A stretch of DNA of 64,000 bases from Actinoallomurus soli (GTDB lineage Bacteria > Actinomycetota > Actinomycetes > Streptosporangiales > Streptosporangiaceae): positions 62,001 to 126,000 of the forward strand of contig NZ_JAMXMV010000001.1 of NCBI RefSeq assembly GCF_024055715.1, read 5' to 3'. This document shows positions 51,761-60,892 of this stretch, piece by piece (position 1 is the stretch's first letter; each line of letters opens with the position of its first letter). Position numbers and translations under genes: made by a program. The notes beneath the pieces were generated by a model. The model was not told the DNA's origin, made no database searches, and worked only from the letters and a program-made list of their open reading frames with translations.

Positions 51761-52612
51761 ATGACAGCACCCGTCGCGGTCGTCACTGATTCCACTGCCT
51801 ACCTGCCGGACGAACTCGTCGCGGCGCACGGCGTCACGGTGGTGCCACTGCAGGTCGGGGTCGGCGGGGAGACGTTCGAGGAGGGCGGGAGGCACACCGC
51901 CGGTGAAGCAGGACAGGGTTTCCGTGACTGGCGTCCCGTCACGACGTCCCGGCCGTCACCGGGAAGCTTCGCCGCCGTGTACCGGCAGGCGGCCGAGACA
52001 GGAGCCACCGGGGTGGTGTCCGTCCATCTGTCCGCGGAGATGTCGGGGACCGTCGAATCGGCCAGGCTGGCAGCGAGAGAGGCGCCGATTCCGATCCGCG
52101 TGGTGGACAGCCGTTCTCTCGGCATGGGCCTCGGCTTCTCGGTGCTGGCCGCCGCGCGGGCGGCGGTGGGCGGCGGCGATCTCGACGCCGTCGCCGATGC
52201 CGCGGTTCGGCGGGTTCGCGCGACCCGTTCGCTGTTCTACGTCGACACGCTGGAACACCTGCGCAGAGGCGGCCGGATCGGCGCGGCGGCGACGTTGCTG
52301 GGATCGGCTCTGATGATCAAGCCGTTGCTGCGCATCGTCGACGGCCGCATCGCGCCGCTGGAGAAGGTCCGCACGACCTCCCGCGCGCTGGCCCGGCTGG
52401 AGGAACTGGCCGTCGACCTGGCCGGCGACCGGCCCGTGGACATCGCCGTTCAGCACCTGGCCGCGCCCGTACGGGCCGCCGCGCTGGCCGGTCACCTGCG
52501 CGAACGGGTTCCGGAGCTGCACGACCTGTACGTCGGAGAAGTAGGGCCCGTCATCGGCGCGCACGTCGGCCCCGGCATGCTCGGCGTCGTCGTCTCCCGA
52601 CGGGAGCCATAG
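51761..52612 (+). CDS. DegV-family fatty-acid-binding protein
   Basis: The 283-residue protein has DegV features: VAVVTDSTAYLPDELVAAHG, TTSRPSPGSFAAVYRQAAET, SVHLSAEMSGTVESARLAAR, VVDSRSLGMGLGFSVLAAAR, and a C-terminal PVIGAHVGPGMLGVVV. In Gram-positive bacteria DegV (FakB) proteins present bound fatty acid to a FakA kinase; no FakA is in the window. ATG 51761 is the start. It precedes comEA by 60 bases, an arrangement found in other actinobacteria. Confidence 0.92.
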   Translation: MTAPVAVVTDSTAYLPDELVAAHGVTVVPLQVGVGGETFEEGGRHTAGEAGQGFRDWRPVTTSRPSPGSFAAVYRQAAETGATGVVSVHLSAEMSGTVESARLAAREAPIPIRVVDSRSLGMGLGFSVLAAARAAVGGGDLDAVADAAVRRVRATRSLFYVDTLEHLRRGGRIGAAATLLGSALMIKPLLRIVDGRIAPLEKVRTTSRALARLEELAVDLAGDRPVDIAVQHLAAPVRAAALAGHLRERVPELHDLYVGEVGPVIGAHVGPGMLGVVVSRREP

Positions 52613-52621
52613 TTATCCACA
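52613..52621 (+). promoter_or_regulatory. Perfect DnaA box before comEA
   Basis: TTATCCACA is the canonical DnaA box. It begins just after the degV stop codon and ends 51 bases before the comEA start. It is single and away from any origin, so it might regulate comEA or be fortuitous. Confidence 0.35.
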
Positions 52622-52672
52622 ATCTGTACGGGTGTCATCGCGAAGAGCGATCGCCCCGTTAGCGTCGGCGGC

Positions 52673-53467
52673 ATGTCCAGCTTCGACCCCACCGCCTTCG
52701 ACCGGCTCCGCGACGTCTTCCGGCCACCACAGTCGTTCGGGTCCGACGATGACGTGAGTCCTCAGCCGCCGGGAGCGGCATTACGGTCCTCACCCCGCGA
52801 TCCGGGTCGGCAGGTACGGCTCGATCCCCACGCTCCCGGCCTTCGCGTGCTGGCGGCGGTCGGTCTGTTGGCGGCACTCGTCGCGGGTGCCTTTCTGTGG
52901 TGGTCACGCCCGGACGCGCAGCCCGTGCCCGCGGCGGTCGTAAGTCCCGCGGCGCACCGGGCCGCTCCCGCGGGCGCGTCCTCGCCCGCGCCCGGCCCGT
53001 CCGCCGCTTCGGCACCGCCCGCCGCGTCCACATCGCCGGTGCTGGTCGACGTCGGGGGGAAGGTGCGACGCCCCGGCGTGGTGAGCCTGCCGGCCGGGGC
53101 GCGGGTCATCGACGCGATCAAAGCGGCCGGGGGAGTCCGGCCCGGAGCCCGAACCGGCACACTGAATCTCGCCCGCCGGGTCGTGGACGGTGAGCAGATC
53201 CTCGTGGGAGTCGACGCGACGCCCGTGCCCGCCATCGCGCCGGGCGCGCCGTCGGGCGCCGCGTCACCTGGCGGCGCACCCCTCGATCTGAACACCGCCA
53301 GCGCCGCCCAGCTCGATCAACTGCCGGGCGTCGGCCCGGTGCTGGCCCAGCGAATCGTCGACTACCGCACCCAGCACGGTGCCTTCCGATCCGTCGAAGA
53401 GCTGCGGCAGGTGTCCGGCATCGGGACCGCCAAGTTCGGCGACCTCAAAGGTCTGGTGACCGTGTGA
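52673..53467 (+). CDS. comEA: ComEA-like DNA-binding protein
   Basis: The 264-residue protein has a cytoplasmic N-terminus of about 55 residues, one helix ([22 protein letters not shown]), a Pro/Ala-rich linker, an SLBB domain ([20 protein letters not shown] then [12 protein letters not shown]) and a C-terminal helix-hairpin-helix pair ([20 protein letters not shown] then LAQRIVDYR). ComEA binds double-stranded DNA outside the membrane for uptake through ComEC, encoded 73 bases downstream. The SLBB module is usual in high-GC Gram-positives. Confidence 0.92.
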   Translation: MSSFDPTAFDRLRDVFRPPQSFGSDDDVSPQPPGAALRSSPRDPGRQVRLDPHAPGLRVLAAVGLLAALVAGAFLWWSRPDAQPVPAAVVSPAAHRAAPAGASSPAPGPSAASAPPAASTSPVLVDVGGKVRRPGVVSLPAGARVIDAIKAAGGVRPGARTGTLNLARRVVDGEQILVGVDATPVPAIAPGAPSGAASPGGAPLDLNTASAAQLDQLPGVGPVLAQRIVDYRTQHGAFRSVEELRQVSGIGTAKFGDLKGLVTV

Positions 53468-53540
53468 GCGCCATAGCGGCGGCGATCGGCCGCCACCCGC
53501 GAGTCGGTCTTCGGGCGGCCTGTCCGAATGGTTTCCGAGT

Positions 53541-56201
53541 GTGACGACTGAGGACGGGGCACCTGAGGATGAGGTCTCCACGCCCGGCCCACCCGCCGAC
53601 GGAGTTCCTGCCGCCGGCGTAGGCGGTGAGTGTGCACTCGGCGGGCACGGTGCGGTCCGTGACGCCGGCGTGGGCGATGGGCTTCCTGCCGGCGGCGCGT
53701 GCGGTGAATCCGATCAGGCGTCGACTGGAGAGTCCTCCAGCGCTACGCCGTTGGGCGGGGTCTTCGCGGGCGGGCAGTCCGGTGACCAGCCTGGGGACGG
53801 GTCTTCGACGGCCGACGGGTTCGACCTGCGGTTGGGGCCACCGGCGGCAGGCGCTTGGCTGTCCGCTCTGGTGCTCCTCGGTCTGAGTCCGACGGTGGCC
53901 TACGTGACCGCCCTCGTGTCGGCCACCGGGGCTGTGTTCCTGGCGGCCTGCGCGGCGCGGCGGCGGGTGCCGGTGGTGCGGCGGGTCCGGACGGTGCCGG
54001 TTCTGGTTCCGGTTCCGGTGGCGGGACGGGTGGTGGTGGGCGCGCTGGTGTGCGTCGCGGCCTCGGCCGTGGGCGTCGGGTTCCGGCTAACGGCGGTCGG
54101 GTCCGGACCGGTGCGAGCGCTCGCGGTCCGTGGCGTCACGGCGGAAGCGGGCGCGGTGGTCACCGGGGACCCGGCGGTGCTGAAGGCCGGACCGTCGTCG
54201 CGCCGGCACGACACCGTCCTCGTACCGGTAAGGGTGGAGGAGGTGGAGTTCGCACCCGGGACGACAGGGCGGCTGCGGGTGCGCGTGCCGGTGCTCCTGC
54301 TCGCTGACGACCCCACGTGGAGACGGCTGGTGCCGAGCCAGCGCGTTCACCTCACCACACGGCTCGCCACGCCACGCCATGGGGAACTGCTCGCGGCGGT
54401 CGGCCTGGTCCGCGGGCCGCCCACGCTGGTCGGCCGGCCTTCGCTGCCACAGCGGTGGGCGAGTACCGTCCGGTCCCGCCTGCGTGCGGCGGCGTCCCGG
54501 CTGCCCTCCGACCAGCGCGGCGTCCTGCCCGGCCTGGTGGACGGCGACACGTCCCTGCTCGACCCGGAGCTCGCCGACGCGTTCGAGACGGCAGGGCTCA
54601 CGCATCTGATGGCGGTCAGCGGCGAGAACCTCTCCCTGCTCATCGGCGCGGTTCTGATGGCCGGCCGCTTCACCGGCCTCGGCCGTCGCGCGGTGCCCGT
54701 ACTCGCGGGGCTGACGGTGATCGGCTTCGTGCTGGTGGCGCGTCCGTCGCCGAGTGTCCTGCGCGCCGCCGTCATGGGTTCCGTCGCGCTGCTCGCGGTC
54801 GTCACCGGCCGGGAGCGCCGTGGGGTGCCCGCGCTGTGCGCGGCCGTTCTCGTGCTGGTCCTCCTCGATCCGGAGCTCGCCCGCTCGTACGGCTTCGCGC
54901 TGTCGGCGCTCGCGACCGCGGGCATCCTCGTGCTCGGGCCGCCCTGGCGGCGGTGCCTGACACGATGGCTGCCCCAGAGCGTGCCCGGACGGCTGCCCCG
55001 CCGTCTGGCCGGCGCGCTCGCCGAGCCACTGGCGGTGGCAGCGGCGGCCCACGTCGCGTGCGCTCCGATCCTCGTCCTCCTCGACGGTCAGGTGAGCCTC
55101 GTGGCCGTGCCCGCGAACCTCCTCGCCGCTCCCGCGGTGGGGCCCGCGACACTCCTCGGGGTGCTGGCCGCGGCCGTCGCGCCGGTGTCCCTGCCGCCGG
55201 CCCGGGTGATCGTCGTACCGGCCGGGCTGGCGGTCGGCTGGATCACCGGAGTAGCACGGCTGTGCGCCCGCGTGCCGTACGCGGCGGTCGGCTGGCCGGC
55301 GGGCGCGGCCGGAGCGGCGCTGCTGACGGTGATGTTCGTCGCCGGCGCGCTGGTCCTGCGCCGGCCGGGAGCGCGCCGTGCCGCCGCGGCCGTCCTCGCC
55401 GGTACGGCGCTGATGGTGATCGGCGTCCACGCCTGCGCGCCGGGGTGGCCGCCGCACGGCTGGCGGTTCGTGACCTGTGACGTCGGCCAGGGCGACGGGC
55501 TCGCACTCGCCGCCGGGCCCGGCCGCGCCGTGGTCGTCGACACCGGTCCCGATCCGCGCTTCATCGACCGCTGCCTGCGCGCGCTGCGGATCCACGCCGT
55601 GCCGTTGCTCGTGCTGACCCACCCGCACGCCGACCACGTCGGCGGGGTGCCCGGCGTGCTACGCGGCCGCACCGTCGGGACCGTCCTGATCAGTCCCGAC
55701 AGTGAGGGGGAGGAGCGGCGCCTGCTCACCGGTAGACGGGTCCTCGCCGCGGGGATCGGCGACGTCTGGTCCGTCGGGCCGCTGACGCTGCGCGTGCTCG
55801 GCCCGCTCGGCAGCCTTCCCGTGTCCACGCGCGATCCCGGCACCGAGGTGAACAACGCCAGCGTGGTGCTGTTCGCGCGGTGGCCAGGACTGACGGCGCT
55901 CCTCGGCGGAGACGTCGAGACGGAGGCCCAGCGGACGCTGCTCGCCGCCGGGCTCCCGCGCGCCGACGTCCTCAAGGTCCCGCACCACGGCTCGTCACAC
56001 CAGGATCCGGACTTCCTGGCCGCCGTCCACGCGCGGATCGCGGTGACGTCGGTCGGCGCGGACAACGACTACGGGCATCCGGCGCCGTCGACGATGGCCC
56101 TGCTGGCGCGGCTGCACCTGCGCGGCTACCGGACCGACCACGACGGTGACATCGCCATCGTCCGCTCCCACGACGGCCCGGCCGTGGTCACCCGGCGCTG
56201 A
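53541..56201 (+). CDS. comEC: ComEC/Rec2 DNA-uptake channel protein
   Basis: The 886-residue membrane protein has all three ComEC parts: an OB-like soluble region (residues about 180-290), the polytopic competence domain (GLTHLMAVSGENLSLLIGAV, LDPELARSYGFALSALATAG), and a C-terminal metallo-beta-lactamase-like domain (CDVGQGDGLALAAG, LTHPHADHVGG, LKVPHHGSSHQDPDF). It should form the channel and may degrade the non-transported strand. The first 100 residues are an unusual disordered Gly/Ala/Asp-rich tail; the GTG 53541 start has no good ribosome site, so a later start is possible. Confidence 0.92.
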   Translation: MTTEDGAPEDEVSTPGPPADGVPAAGVGGECALGGHGAVRDAGVGDGLPAGGACGESDQASTGESSSATPLGGVFAGGQSGDQPGDGSSTADGFDLRLGPPAAGAWLSALVLLGLSPTVAYVTALVSATGAVFLAACAARRRVPVVRRVRTVPVLVPVPVAGRVVVGALVCVAASAVGVGFRLTAVGSGPVRALAVRGVTAEAGAVVTGDPAVLKAGPSSRRHDTVLVPVRVEEVEFAPGTTGRLRVRVPVLLLADDPTWRRLVPSQRVHLTTRLATPRHGELLAAVGLVRGPPTLVGRPSLPQRWASTVRSRLRAAASRLPSDQRGVLPGLVDGDTSLLDPELADAFETAGLTHLMAVSGENLSLLIGAVLMAGRFTGLGRRAVPVLAGLTVIGFVLVARPSPSVLRAAVMGSVALLAVVTGRERRGVPALCAAVLVLVLLDPELARSYGFALSALATAGILVLGPPWRRCLTRWLPQSVPGRLPRRLAGALAEPLAVAAAAHVACAPILVLLDGQVSLVAVPANLLAAPAVGPATLLGVLAAAVAPVSLPPARVIVVPAGLAVGWITGVARLCARVPYAAVGWPAGAAGAALLTVMFVAGALVLRRPGARRAAAAVLAGTALMVIGVHACAPGWPPHGWRFVTCDVGQGDGLALAAGPGRAVVVDTGPDPRFIDRCLRALRIHAVPLLVLTHPHADHVGGVPGVLRGRTVGTVLISPDSEGEERRLLTGRRVLAAGIGDVWSVGPLTLRVLGPLGSLPVSTRDPGTEVNNASVVLFARWPGLTALLGGDVETEAQRTLLAAGLPRADVLKVPHHGSSHQDPDFLAAVHARIAVTSVGADNDYGHPAPSTMALLARLHLRGYRTDHDGDIAIVRSHDGPAVVTRR

Positions 56202-56204
56202 GAG

Positions 56205-56230
56205 ACCGGTGCGCCGGCCGGCGCACCGGT
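56205..56230. terminator. Perfect 26-bp palindrome after comEC
   Basis: ACCGGTGCGCCGG and its mirror form an uninterrupted palindrome three bases after the comEC stop and 27 bases before the convergent oxidoreductase stop. It probably ends both transcripts, though it has no T tract. Confidence 0.55.
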
Positions 56231-56257
56231 CGCGCAGCACGGCGGCGGTCTGGCCGG

Positions 56258-57256
56258 TCAGCCGGCGCGCAGGATCTCCTTGACCAGTTCGTACGAGCGC
56301 AGGCGGGCGGCGGGATCGCCGACGTTCGTGGAGACCATCAACTCGTCCGGCTGCGTCCGTTCGATCAGGTCGAGGAGCCCCTTGCGCACGGTCTCCGGAC
56401 CGCCGATCACGTGCGACTCGGTGATGGTGCCGATGGCCTCGCGCTCTTGAGGCGTGTACGGATACGCCTGCGCCTCCTCCGGCGTCGGCAGTGGCCCGGG
56501 CTTCCCGGTCCGCAGCCGCAGCATCGACAGGCCCATGGGCGCGGCGAGCCGTTCGGCCTCCTCATCCGTGTCGGCGCATACGACGGCGGCGGTCACCATG
56601 GCGTGCGGCCGGGACAGGACCTCGGACGGCTGGAAGGTGGAGCGGTACAGCTCCAGGGCGGGCTCGGTGAACCGCGCGCTGAAATGGTGGGCGAACGCGA
56701 ACGGCAGGCCGAGCGCTCCCGCGAGTTGCGCGCTGTAGCCGCTGGAGCCCAGCAGCCAGACCTGCGGCGGGTTCTCGCCCGTGGGAACCGCCCTGATCCC
56801 GAGCGACGAACCGCCGAGGAACGCCCTCAACTCGGCGAGGTGGCGCGGGAAGTCCTCGACGTTCAGGTCCGCGCTCCGCCGCAGCGCGTACGCGGTGGCC
56901 TGGTCGGTTCCAGGAGCCCGGCCGATGCCGAGGTCGATCCGACCGGGGTGCAGGGCCTCCAGCATGCCGAACTGCTCGGCGACCACCAAGGGGGCGTGGT
57001 TGGGCAGCATCACCCCTCCGGAGCCGACTCTCAGGGTCGACGTCGCCTCCGCCAGATGCGCGATCAGGACGGGAGGCGAGGAACTGGCGATACCGGGCAT
57101 GTTGTGGTGCTCGGCGACCCACAGCCGGTGATAGCCGAGGCGTTCGACGGCGCGGGCCAGGTCGATGCTGGCACGCAGTGCGGCTCCGGGCGTCGTATCC
57201 GAGCTGACGGGAACGAGGTCGAGCACGGAGAGCGGCAGTTCATGAAGTTCGGACAC
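56258..57256 (-). CDS. LLM-class flavin-dependent oxidoreductase
   Basis: The 332-residue TIM-barrel protein belongs to the luciferase-like monooxygenases, MsnO8-type subgroup. It shows ELPLSVLDLVPVSSDTTPGA near the start, RLWVAEHHNMPGIASSSPPV, RVGSGGVMLPNHAPLVVAEQ, LHPGRIDLGIGRAPGTDQAT and PQVWLLGSSGYSAQLAGALG. The cofactor is FMN or F420; the substrate is unknown. The GTG start at 57256 begins the conserved region. It converges with comEC and diverges from the F420 oxidoreductase gene at 57384. Confidence 0.9.
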   Translation of the reverse strand: MSELHELPLSVLDLVPVSSDTTPGAALRASIDLARAVERLGYHRLWVAEHHNMPGIASSSPPVLIAHLAEATSTLRVGSGGVMLPNHAPLVVAEQFGMLEALHPGRIDLGIGRAPGTDQATAYALRRSADLNVEDFPRHLAELRAFLGGSSLGIRAVPTGENPPQVWLLGSSGYSAQLAGALGLPFAFAHHFSARFTEPALELYRSTFQPSEVLSRPHAMVTAAVVCADTDEEAERLAAPMGLSMLRLRTGKPGPLPTPEEAQAYPYTPQEREAIGTITESHVIGGPETVRKGLLDLIERTQPDELMVSTNVGDPAARLRSYELVKEILRAG

Positions 57257-57383
57257 CTTCGAACAACCCAGAGCGGAAAGCGGGGATTCCCGGTGCGGGC
57301 CGGATCACACGCGGGCGGATCCGCCCTCGTCGGAGAGGCCGTCCGATGTGCGGGGATCCGCTGTTCACCGGCATCATTGGACA

Positions 57384-57854
57384 ATGCCCCGAGGAATCTC
57401 CAGTGCCCCCCGACCGCACGGGTTCCTGCGCCGTGTGGTCCGCGCCCCCCTTTGGATCTATCACCGGAACCTCGGCTTCCTGCTCGGCAAACGCTTCCTC
57501 TACCTGGCCCATCAGGGACGGCTCAGCGGCCTGCGCCGGGAGACCGTCCTGGAGGTGGTGAAGCTCGACCACCAGGCCGGCGAGGTCATCGTGTTCTCGG
57601 GCTGGGGGAACCGCGCCGACTGGGTGAAGAACCTCCGGGCGGGGCGGGCGCTGGAGCTTCGGATCGGCCATCTCCGACTGCTGGAACCGGAGCACCGCTT
57701 CCTGCCGGATGAGGAGCGCCGCGCCGTGCTCGTCGCGTACAAGGAGGCCCATCCGCTGGCCTGGCTGACCCTCGCGCGCCTGATGGGTCTGCCGAGGGAT
57801 CCGAAGAACGACGGCATAGGGGACATGCGCGCCGTCGCCTTCCGCCCGCGCTGA
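57384..57854 (+). CDS. Deazaflavin (F420)-dependent nitroreductase family protein
   Basis: The 156-residue protein is of the Ddn/DUF385 type with a split beta-barrel: WIYHRNLGFLLGKRFLYLAH, RETVLEVVKLDHQAGEVIVF, SGWGNRADWVKNLRAGRALE and LRDP-like LPRDPKNDGIGDMRAVAF. Such proteins use reduced F420 to reduce quinones or nitro compounds. ATG 57384 (MPRGISSAPRPHG) was chosen. Together with the two LLM-type oxidoreductases nearby it implies an F420-producing host. Confidence 0.88.
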   Translation: MPRGISSAPRPHGFLRRVVRAPLWIYHRNLGFLLGKRFLYLAHQGRLSGLRRETVLEVVKLDHQAGEVIVFSGWGNRADWVKNLRAGRALELRIGHLRLLEPEHRFLPDEERRAVLVAYKEAHPLAWLTLARLMGLPRDPKNDGIGDMRAVAFRPR

Positions 57855-58230
57855 CCCCGTCCATTCGCCTGCGCCGACCGCTCCCGGGTCGTCTCTGCCC
57901 GCGTTGACCCCGTCAATTCGCCCGTGTCGGCGCCGACCGGGCCACGGGCGCCTCTGCCCGGCCTGACTGCGCGCTTGCCGCTGGTGCTCCGCGTCCCGGG
58001 TCGCTTGCGCCGGGGTTGCCCGCGTCCCGGGTCGCTGCTCCCGGTGCTGACCGCGTCCGCGTCGCCTTTGCCCGCGTCGGTCTCCTCCGCGTCGGCCTTG
58101 ACCGGGCACCTCGCGCGCGGGGGCACGCAGGAGCCGGCAGCGGCCGGATCGAGACCGCCGGTCAGTGATCGTTCGGGGTGACGACGGCGGGTGGGCGATG
58201 CCGGGCCCCGGGGCGTGGCATGCTGCATGC
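57855..58230. repeat. Gene-free, C-rich imperfect repeat region upstream of holA
   Basis: No gene is visible over 376 bases. The left part repeats TGACCCCGTC(C/A)ATTCGCC about 54 bases apart, then related CCGCGTCCCGGGTCGC and CTGCCCGCGT blocks recur several times with drift. It looks like decayed tandem duplication. The holA promoter must lie at its right end. Confidence 0.5.
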
Positions 58231-59190
58231 GTGTCTTCCGAACGTCTCACCCTTGTCGTCGGCGACGAAGAGCTGCTCGTCGACCGGGCGGTCGGCGACG
58301 TCGTCGCGGCGGCCCGCGCCCGTGAGGACGATGTCGAGGTCCATGAGCTGACCCCCGCCTCTCTTGCGCCGGGCGCACTGGCGGAGCTGACCTCGCCGTC
58401 GCTGTTCGGCGGCGGGCGCGTGGTCGTCCTGCGTGCGGCCCAGGACTTCGGCAAGGACCTGGCCGCCGAGATCGGCCGGTACGCCGCGAACCCCGCCGAC
58501 GACATCGACTTCGTCGTCGTGCACGCCGGTGGCGCCAAGGGCAAGGCGCTGCTCGACGCGCTGACCAAGGCGGGCGCCCGCAAGGTCACCTGCCAGAAGA
58601 TCACAAAGCCGGGTGAGCGTGTCGCCTTCGTACGCGCGGAGATTCGCCGGGCGGGCGGGAGCATCGGGGAGGACGCCGCGCGTACCCTCCTCGACGCGGT
58701 CGGCACCGATCTGCGGGAGCTGGCCAGCGCGTGCAGTCAGCTCGTCGCGGACACCGGCGGGAAGATCTCCGATGAGGCGGTCGCGCGATATCACCGGGGA
58801 CGCGCGGAGGTCAGTGGGTTCACCGTCGCCGACCGGGCGGTCGAGGGCAAGCTCGCCGAGGCGTTGGAACAGCTCCGCTGGGCGCTGGCGACGGGCGTCG
58901 CGCCGGTCCTCATCACGAGTGCGCTGGCTCAGGGCGTACGGTCGCTAGCCAAGGTCGGTGGCGCGCCACGCGGCCTGCGCGGCGCCGGGCTGGCCAAGGA
59001 GCTCGGAATGCCGCCCTGGAAGATCGATCGGGTACGCGCGCAGTTGCGCGGCTGGGAGCCGGCCGGGGTCGCGCGGGCGCTGCAGGTCGTGGCCGAGACC
59101 GACGCCCAGGTCAAGGGCGGCGGTGCCGATCCGGCGTACGCGCTTGAGAAGGCGATCGCTCAGATCGTCGCCGCGCGTTCCGGCCGCTGA
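58231..59190 (+). CDS. holA: DNA polymerase III subunit delta
   Basis: The delta subunit opens the sliding clamp within the clamp loader. The 319-residue protein shows LTLVVGDEELLVDRAVGDVV, ELTSPSLFGGGRVVVLRAAQ, the AAA-like middle (VVVHAGGAKGKALLDALTKA), GTDLRELASACSQLVADTGG and a C-terminal collar (ELGMPPWKIDRVRAQLRGWE). GTG 58231 was chosen because it opens the conserved region; an ATG at 58198 would add 11 residues. The comEA-comEC-holA-rpsT-lepA order is typical of actinobacteria. Confidence 0.93.
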   Translation: MSSERLTLVVGDEELLVDRAVGDVVAAARAREDDVEVHELTPASLAPGALAELTSPSLFGGGRVVVLRAAQDFGKDLAAEIGRYAANPADDIDFVVVHAGGAKGKALLDALTKAGARKVTCQKITKPGERVAFVRAEIRRAGGSIGEDAARTLLDAVGTDLRELASACSQLVADTGGKISDEAVARYHRGRAEVSGFTVADRAVEGKLAEALEQLRWALATGVAPVLITSALAQGVRSLAKVGGAPRGLRGAGLAKELGMPPWKIDRVRAQLRGWEPAGVARALQVVAETDAQVKGGGADPAYALEKAIAQIVAARSGR

Positions 59191-59265
59191 CACCCACCGC
59201 CGGCCTGTCTCCAGGAGTGGGATAAATCGGTTTGATCCCATTCGCCGATGTCCCACGCTTGCTCC

Positions 59266-59769
59266 ATGGACAAGATCAAGGAACCGCGCCTCGGCGTCGA
59301 CTTCGGTCGGGTGATCCAGGGAGGCGCGACGGAAGCGGGGGAGGAGGACACGACCTTCCTCGGCGGCGGGCTGGAACAGGCGATGCGCACGCCGGCCACA
59401 CCGGGGACCTTCGAGGTGCTGCCCCGGCTCGTCGCCCGCTTCGGCGGACGGGCATGGGTGATCTCGAAGTGCGGTCCGGGCGTCCAGCAGCGGACGCTGC
59501 AGTGGCTCGATCATCACGACTTCTACCGGCGCACCGGCATCCCATCCGGGAACGTCCGCTTCTGCCGTCGGCGCGCGGACAAGGCCGGGCACTGCGCCGA
59601 ACTCGGCATCACGCACATGATCGACGACCGGCTGGACGTGCACGCCGCGCTCCGCGACCTCGTGCCGCATCTCTTCCTCTTCGGCCCTCCGAAGACCGAA
59701 CCGCCCGACTGGGTACGGCATGCCGCGACCTGGGCGGACGCGGAGGCGATGATCGACGCGATCGGCTGA
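59266..59769 (+). CDS. HAD-like hydrolase of unknown substrate
   Basis: The 167-residue protein starts MDKIKEPRLGVDFGRVIQGG, where the usual HAD nucleophile region reads GVDFGRV. Later it has AWVISKCGPGVQQRTLQWLD (HAD motif II-like), a conserved Lys context (RADKAGHCAELGITHM) and IDDRLDVHAAL (the motif IV acidic pair). It resembles small actinobacterial HAD-type proteins annotated only as hypothetical. It converges with the DUF4241 gene 10 bases away. Confidence 0.65.
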   Translation: MDKIKEPRLGVDFGRVIQGGATEAGEEDTTFLGGGLEQAMRTPATPGTFEVLPRLVARFGGRAWVISKCGPGVQQRTLQWLDHHDFYRRTGIPSGNVRFCRRRADKAGHCAELGITHMIDDRLDVHAALRDLVPHLFLFGPPKTEPPDWVRHAATWADAEAMIDAIG

Positions 59770-59779
59770 TCCCCGTAGG

Positions 59780-60439
59780 TCACCGCGCCGGGGCGGGCCC
59801 GTCGCCGAGCGGCCGGTCCTCGGGCAGGAGGAAGAAGTCGGTGACGAAACACGCGACGTCGCCGTCGCGCGTACGGCCGATCCAGGTCGGGTACACGCCG
59901 TCGCCTACGCCGGTGGTGAAGCCGACCAGGATCGGCTCGCCGTCCGGCCCGTCCGCGGTCGGAGAGGTCGGGCGGTCCGATACGTCCATCCGGAAATCCT
60001 GCCACCACTCGCCGTCCGCCTCCTCGTGGAGGGCCTGGACGCCGTCGGCGTCGGCGAACGATCCCTGGCCACCGTCGACCGGGTAGCCGAAGTATTCGCG
60101 CGGACCGAGGGCGGCGACGTCCTGGCCCGGCCACAAGGCGAGTTCCCAGGCGTCGACCGGCTCGTCGCGGATCACCAGCCGTGCGGCGGCCACGCGTTCG
60201 TCGACCACGTCACCGTCGGCGGATCGCCGGTATTCGACGACGGCGAGCACGATCGGGTACCGGCCCGGAGGCACCGTCTGGGTGAACGCCTCGGTGGGGA
60301 ATCCCGGCTCGGATGCCGCGACGCGGCCACTGGGCAGCGACAACCGGCCGTGATCGAGTTGAATCGTGCAGTGCCAACCGCCGTCATGGAAGGTCGCGCC
60401 GGACACGAACAACCGGTCGTAGTCACGGGGCCGTAGCAC
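59780..60439 (-). CDS. DUF4241 protein
   Basis: The 219-residue protein is recognised by the DUF4241 pattern: LPSGRVAASEPGF, FTQTVPPGRYPIVLAVVEYR, ERVAAARLVIRDEPVDAWEL, ALWPGQD, EYFGYPVDGGQGSFADADGV and FTTGVGDGVYPTWIGRTRDG. The family is common in actinobacteria; its function is not established. Some members sit beside toxin systems, but no such gene is adjacent here. ATG 60439 is the start. Confidence 0.85.
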   Translation of the reverse strand: MLRPRDYDRLFVSGATFHDGGWHCTIQLDHGRLSLPSGRVAASEPGFPTEAFTQTVPPGRYPIVLAVVEYRRSADGDVVDERVAAARLVIRDEPVDAWELALWPGQDVAALGPREYFGYPVDGGQGSFADADGVQALHEEADGEWWQDFRMDVSDRPTSPTADGPDGEPILVGFTTGVGDGVYPTWIGRTRDGDVACFVTDFFLLPEDRPLGDGPAPAR

Positions 60440-60622
60440 GGTGGAGTGTTCCCTGCGCGGGGTCAGGACTGCAACAAGGTCACGCCGGACCGGGGGCGCC
60501 GACCGGGCCGGGCCGCTTCACGGTGCGGCGGAGACGGCCGAGCGCCGCCGGTCCAGGTAAGGCAAGCACGACGAAGCCGCGCCCGGCGAGCGGGCACGGC
60601 GTCGCTGACGCGTCGGTCGGCC

Positions 60623-60892
60623 TTACTCGGCCTGCAGGGCGGCGGCGCGCTTGGCGATCGCCGACTTGCGGTTGGCCGCCTGGTTCTTGTGAATGACGCC
60701 CTTGCTCACGGCCTTGTCGAGCTTGCGCGAAGCGTGACGCAGCTGGACGAGGGTGGCCTCGGCGTCGCCGGACTCGGCGGCCTCACGGAACTTGCGAATG
60801 GCGGTCTTGAGCTCGGACTTGACCGCCTTGTTGCGCAGACGAGCCTTCTCGTTCTGCTTGTTCCGCTTGATCTGGGACTTGATGTTCGCCAC
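60623..60892 (-). CDS. rpsT: Ribosomal protein S20
   Basis: The 89-residue small-subunit protein binds 16S rRNA early in assembly. It begins [20 protein letters not shown] and ends [15 protein letters not shown], typical of S20. The GTG start at 60892 (GTG GCG AAC) is preceded by GAGG in a short leader. The TAGGCT promoter lies about 70 bases upstream. It is divergent from lepA. Confidence 0.97.
   Translation of the reverse strand: MANIKSQIKRNKQNEKARLRNKAVKSELKTAIRKFREAAESGDAEATLVQLRHASRKLDKAVSKGVIHKNQAANRKSAIAKRAAALQAE

Noticed and set aside
57855-58160. CRISPR array
   Set aside because: The repeats are imperfect, unevenly spaced and lack unique spacers; no cas genes are present.
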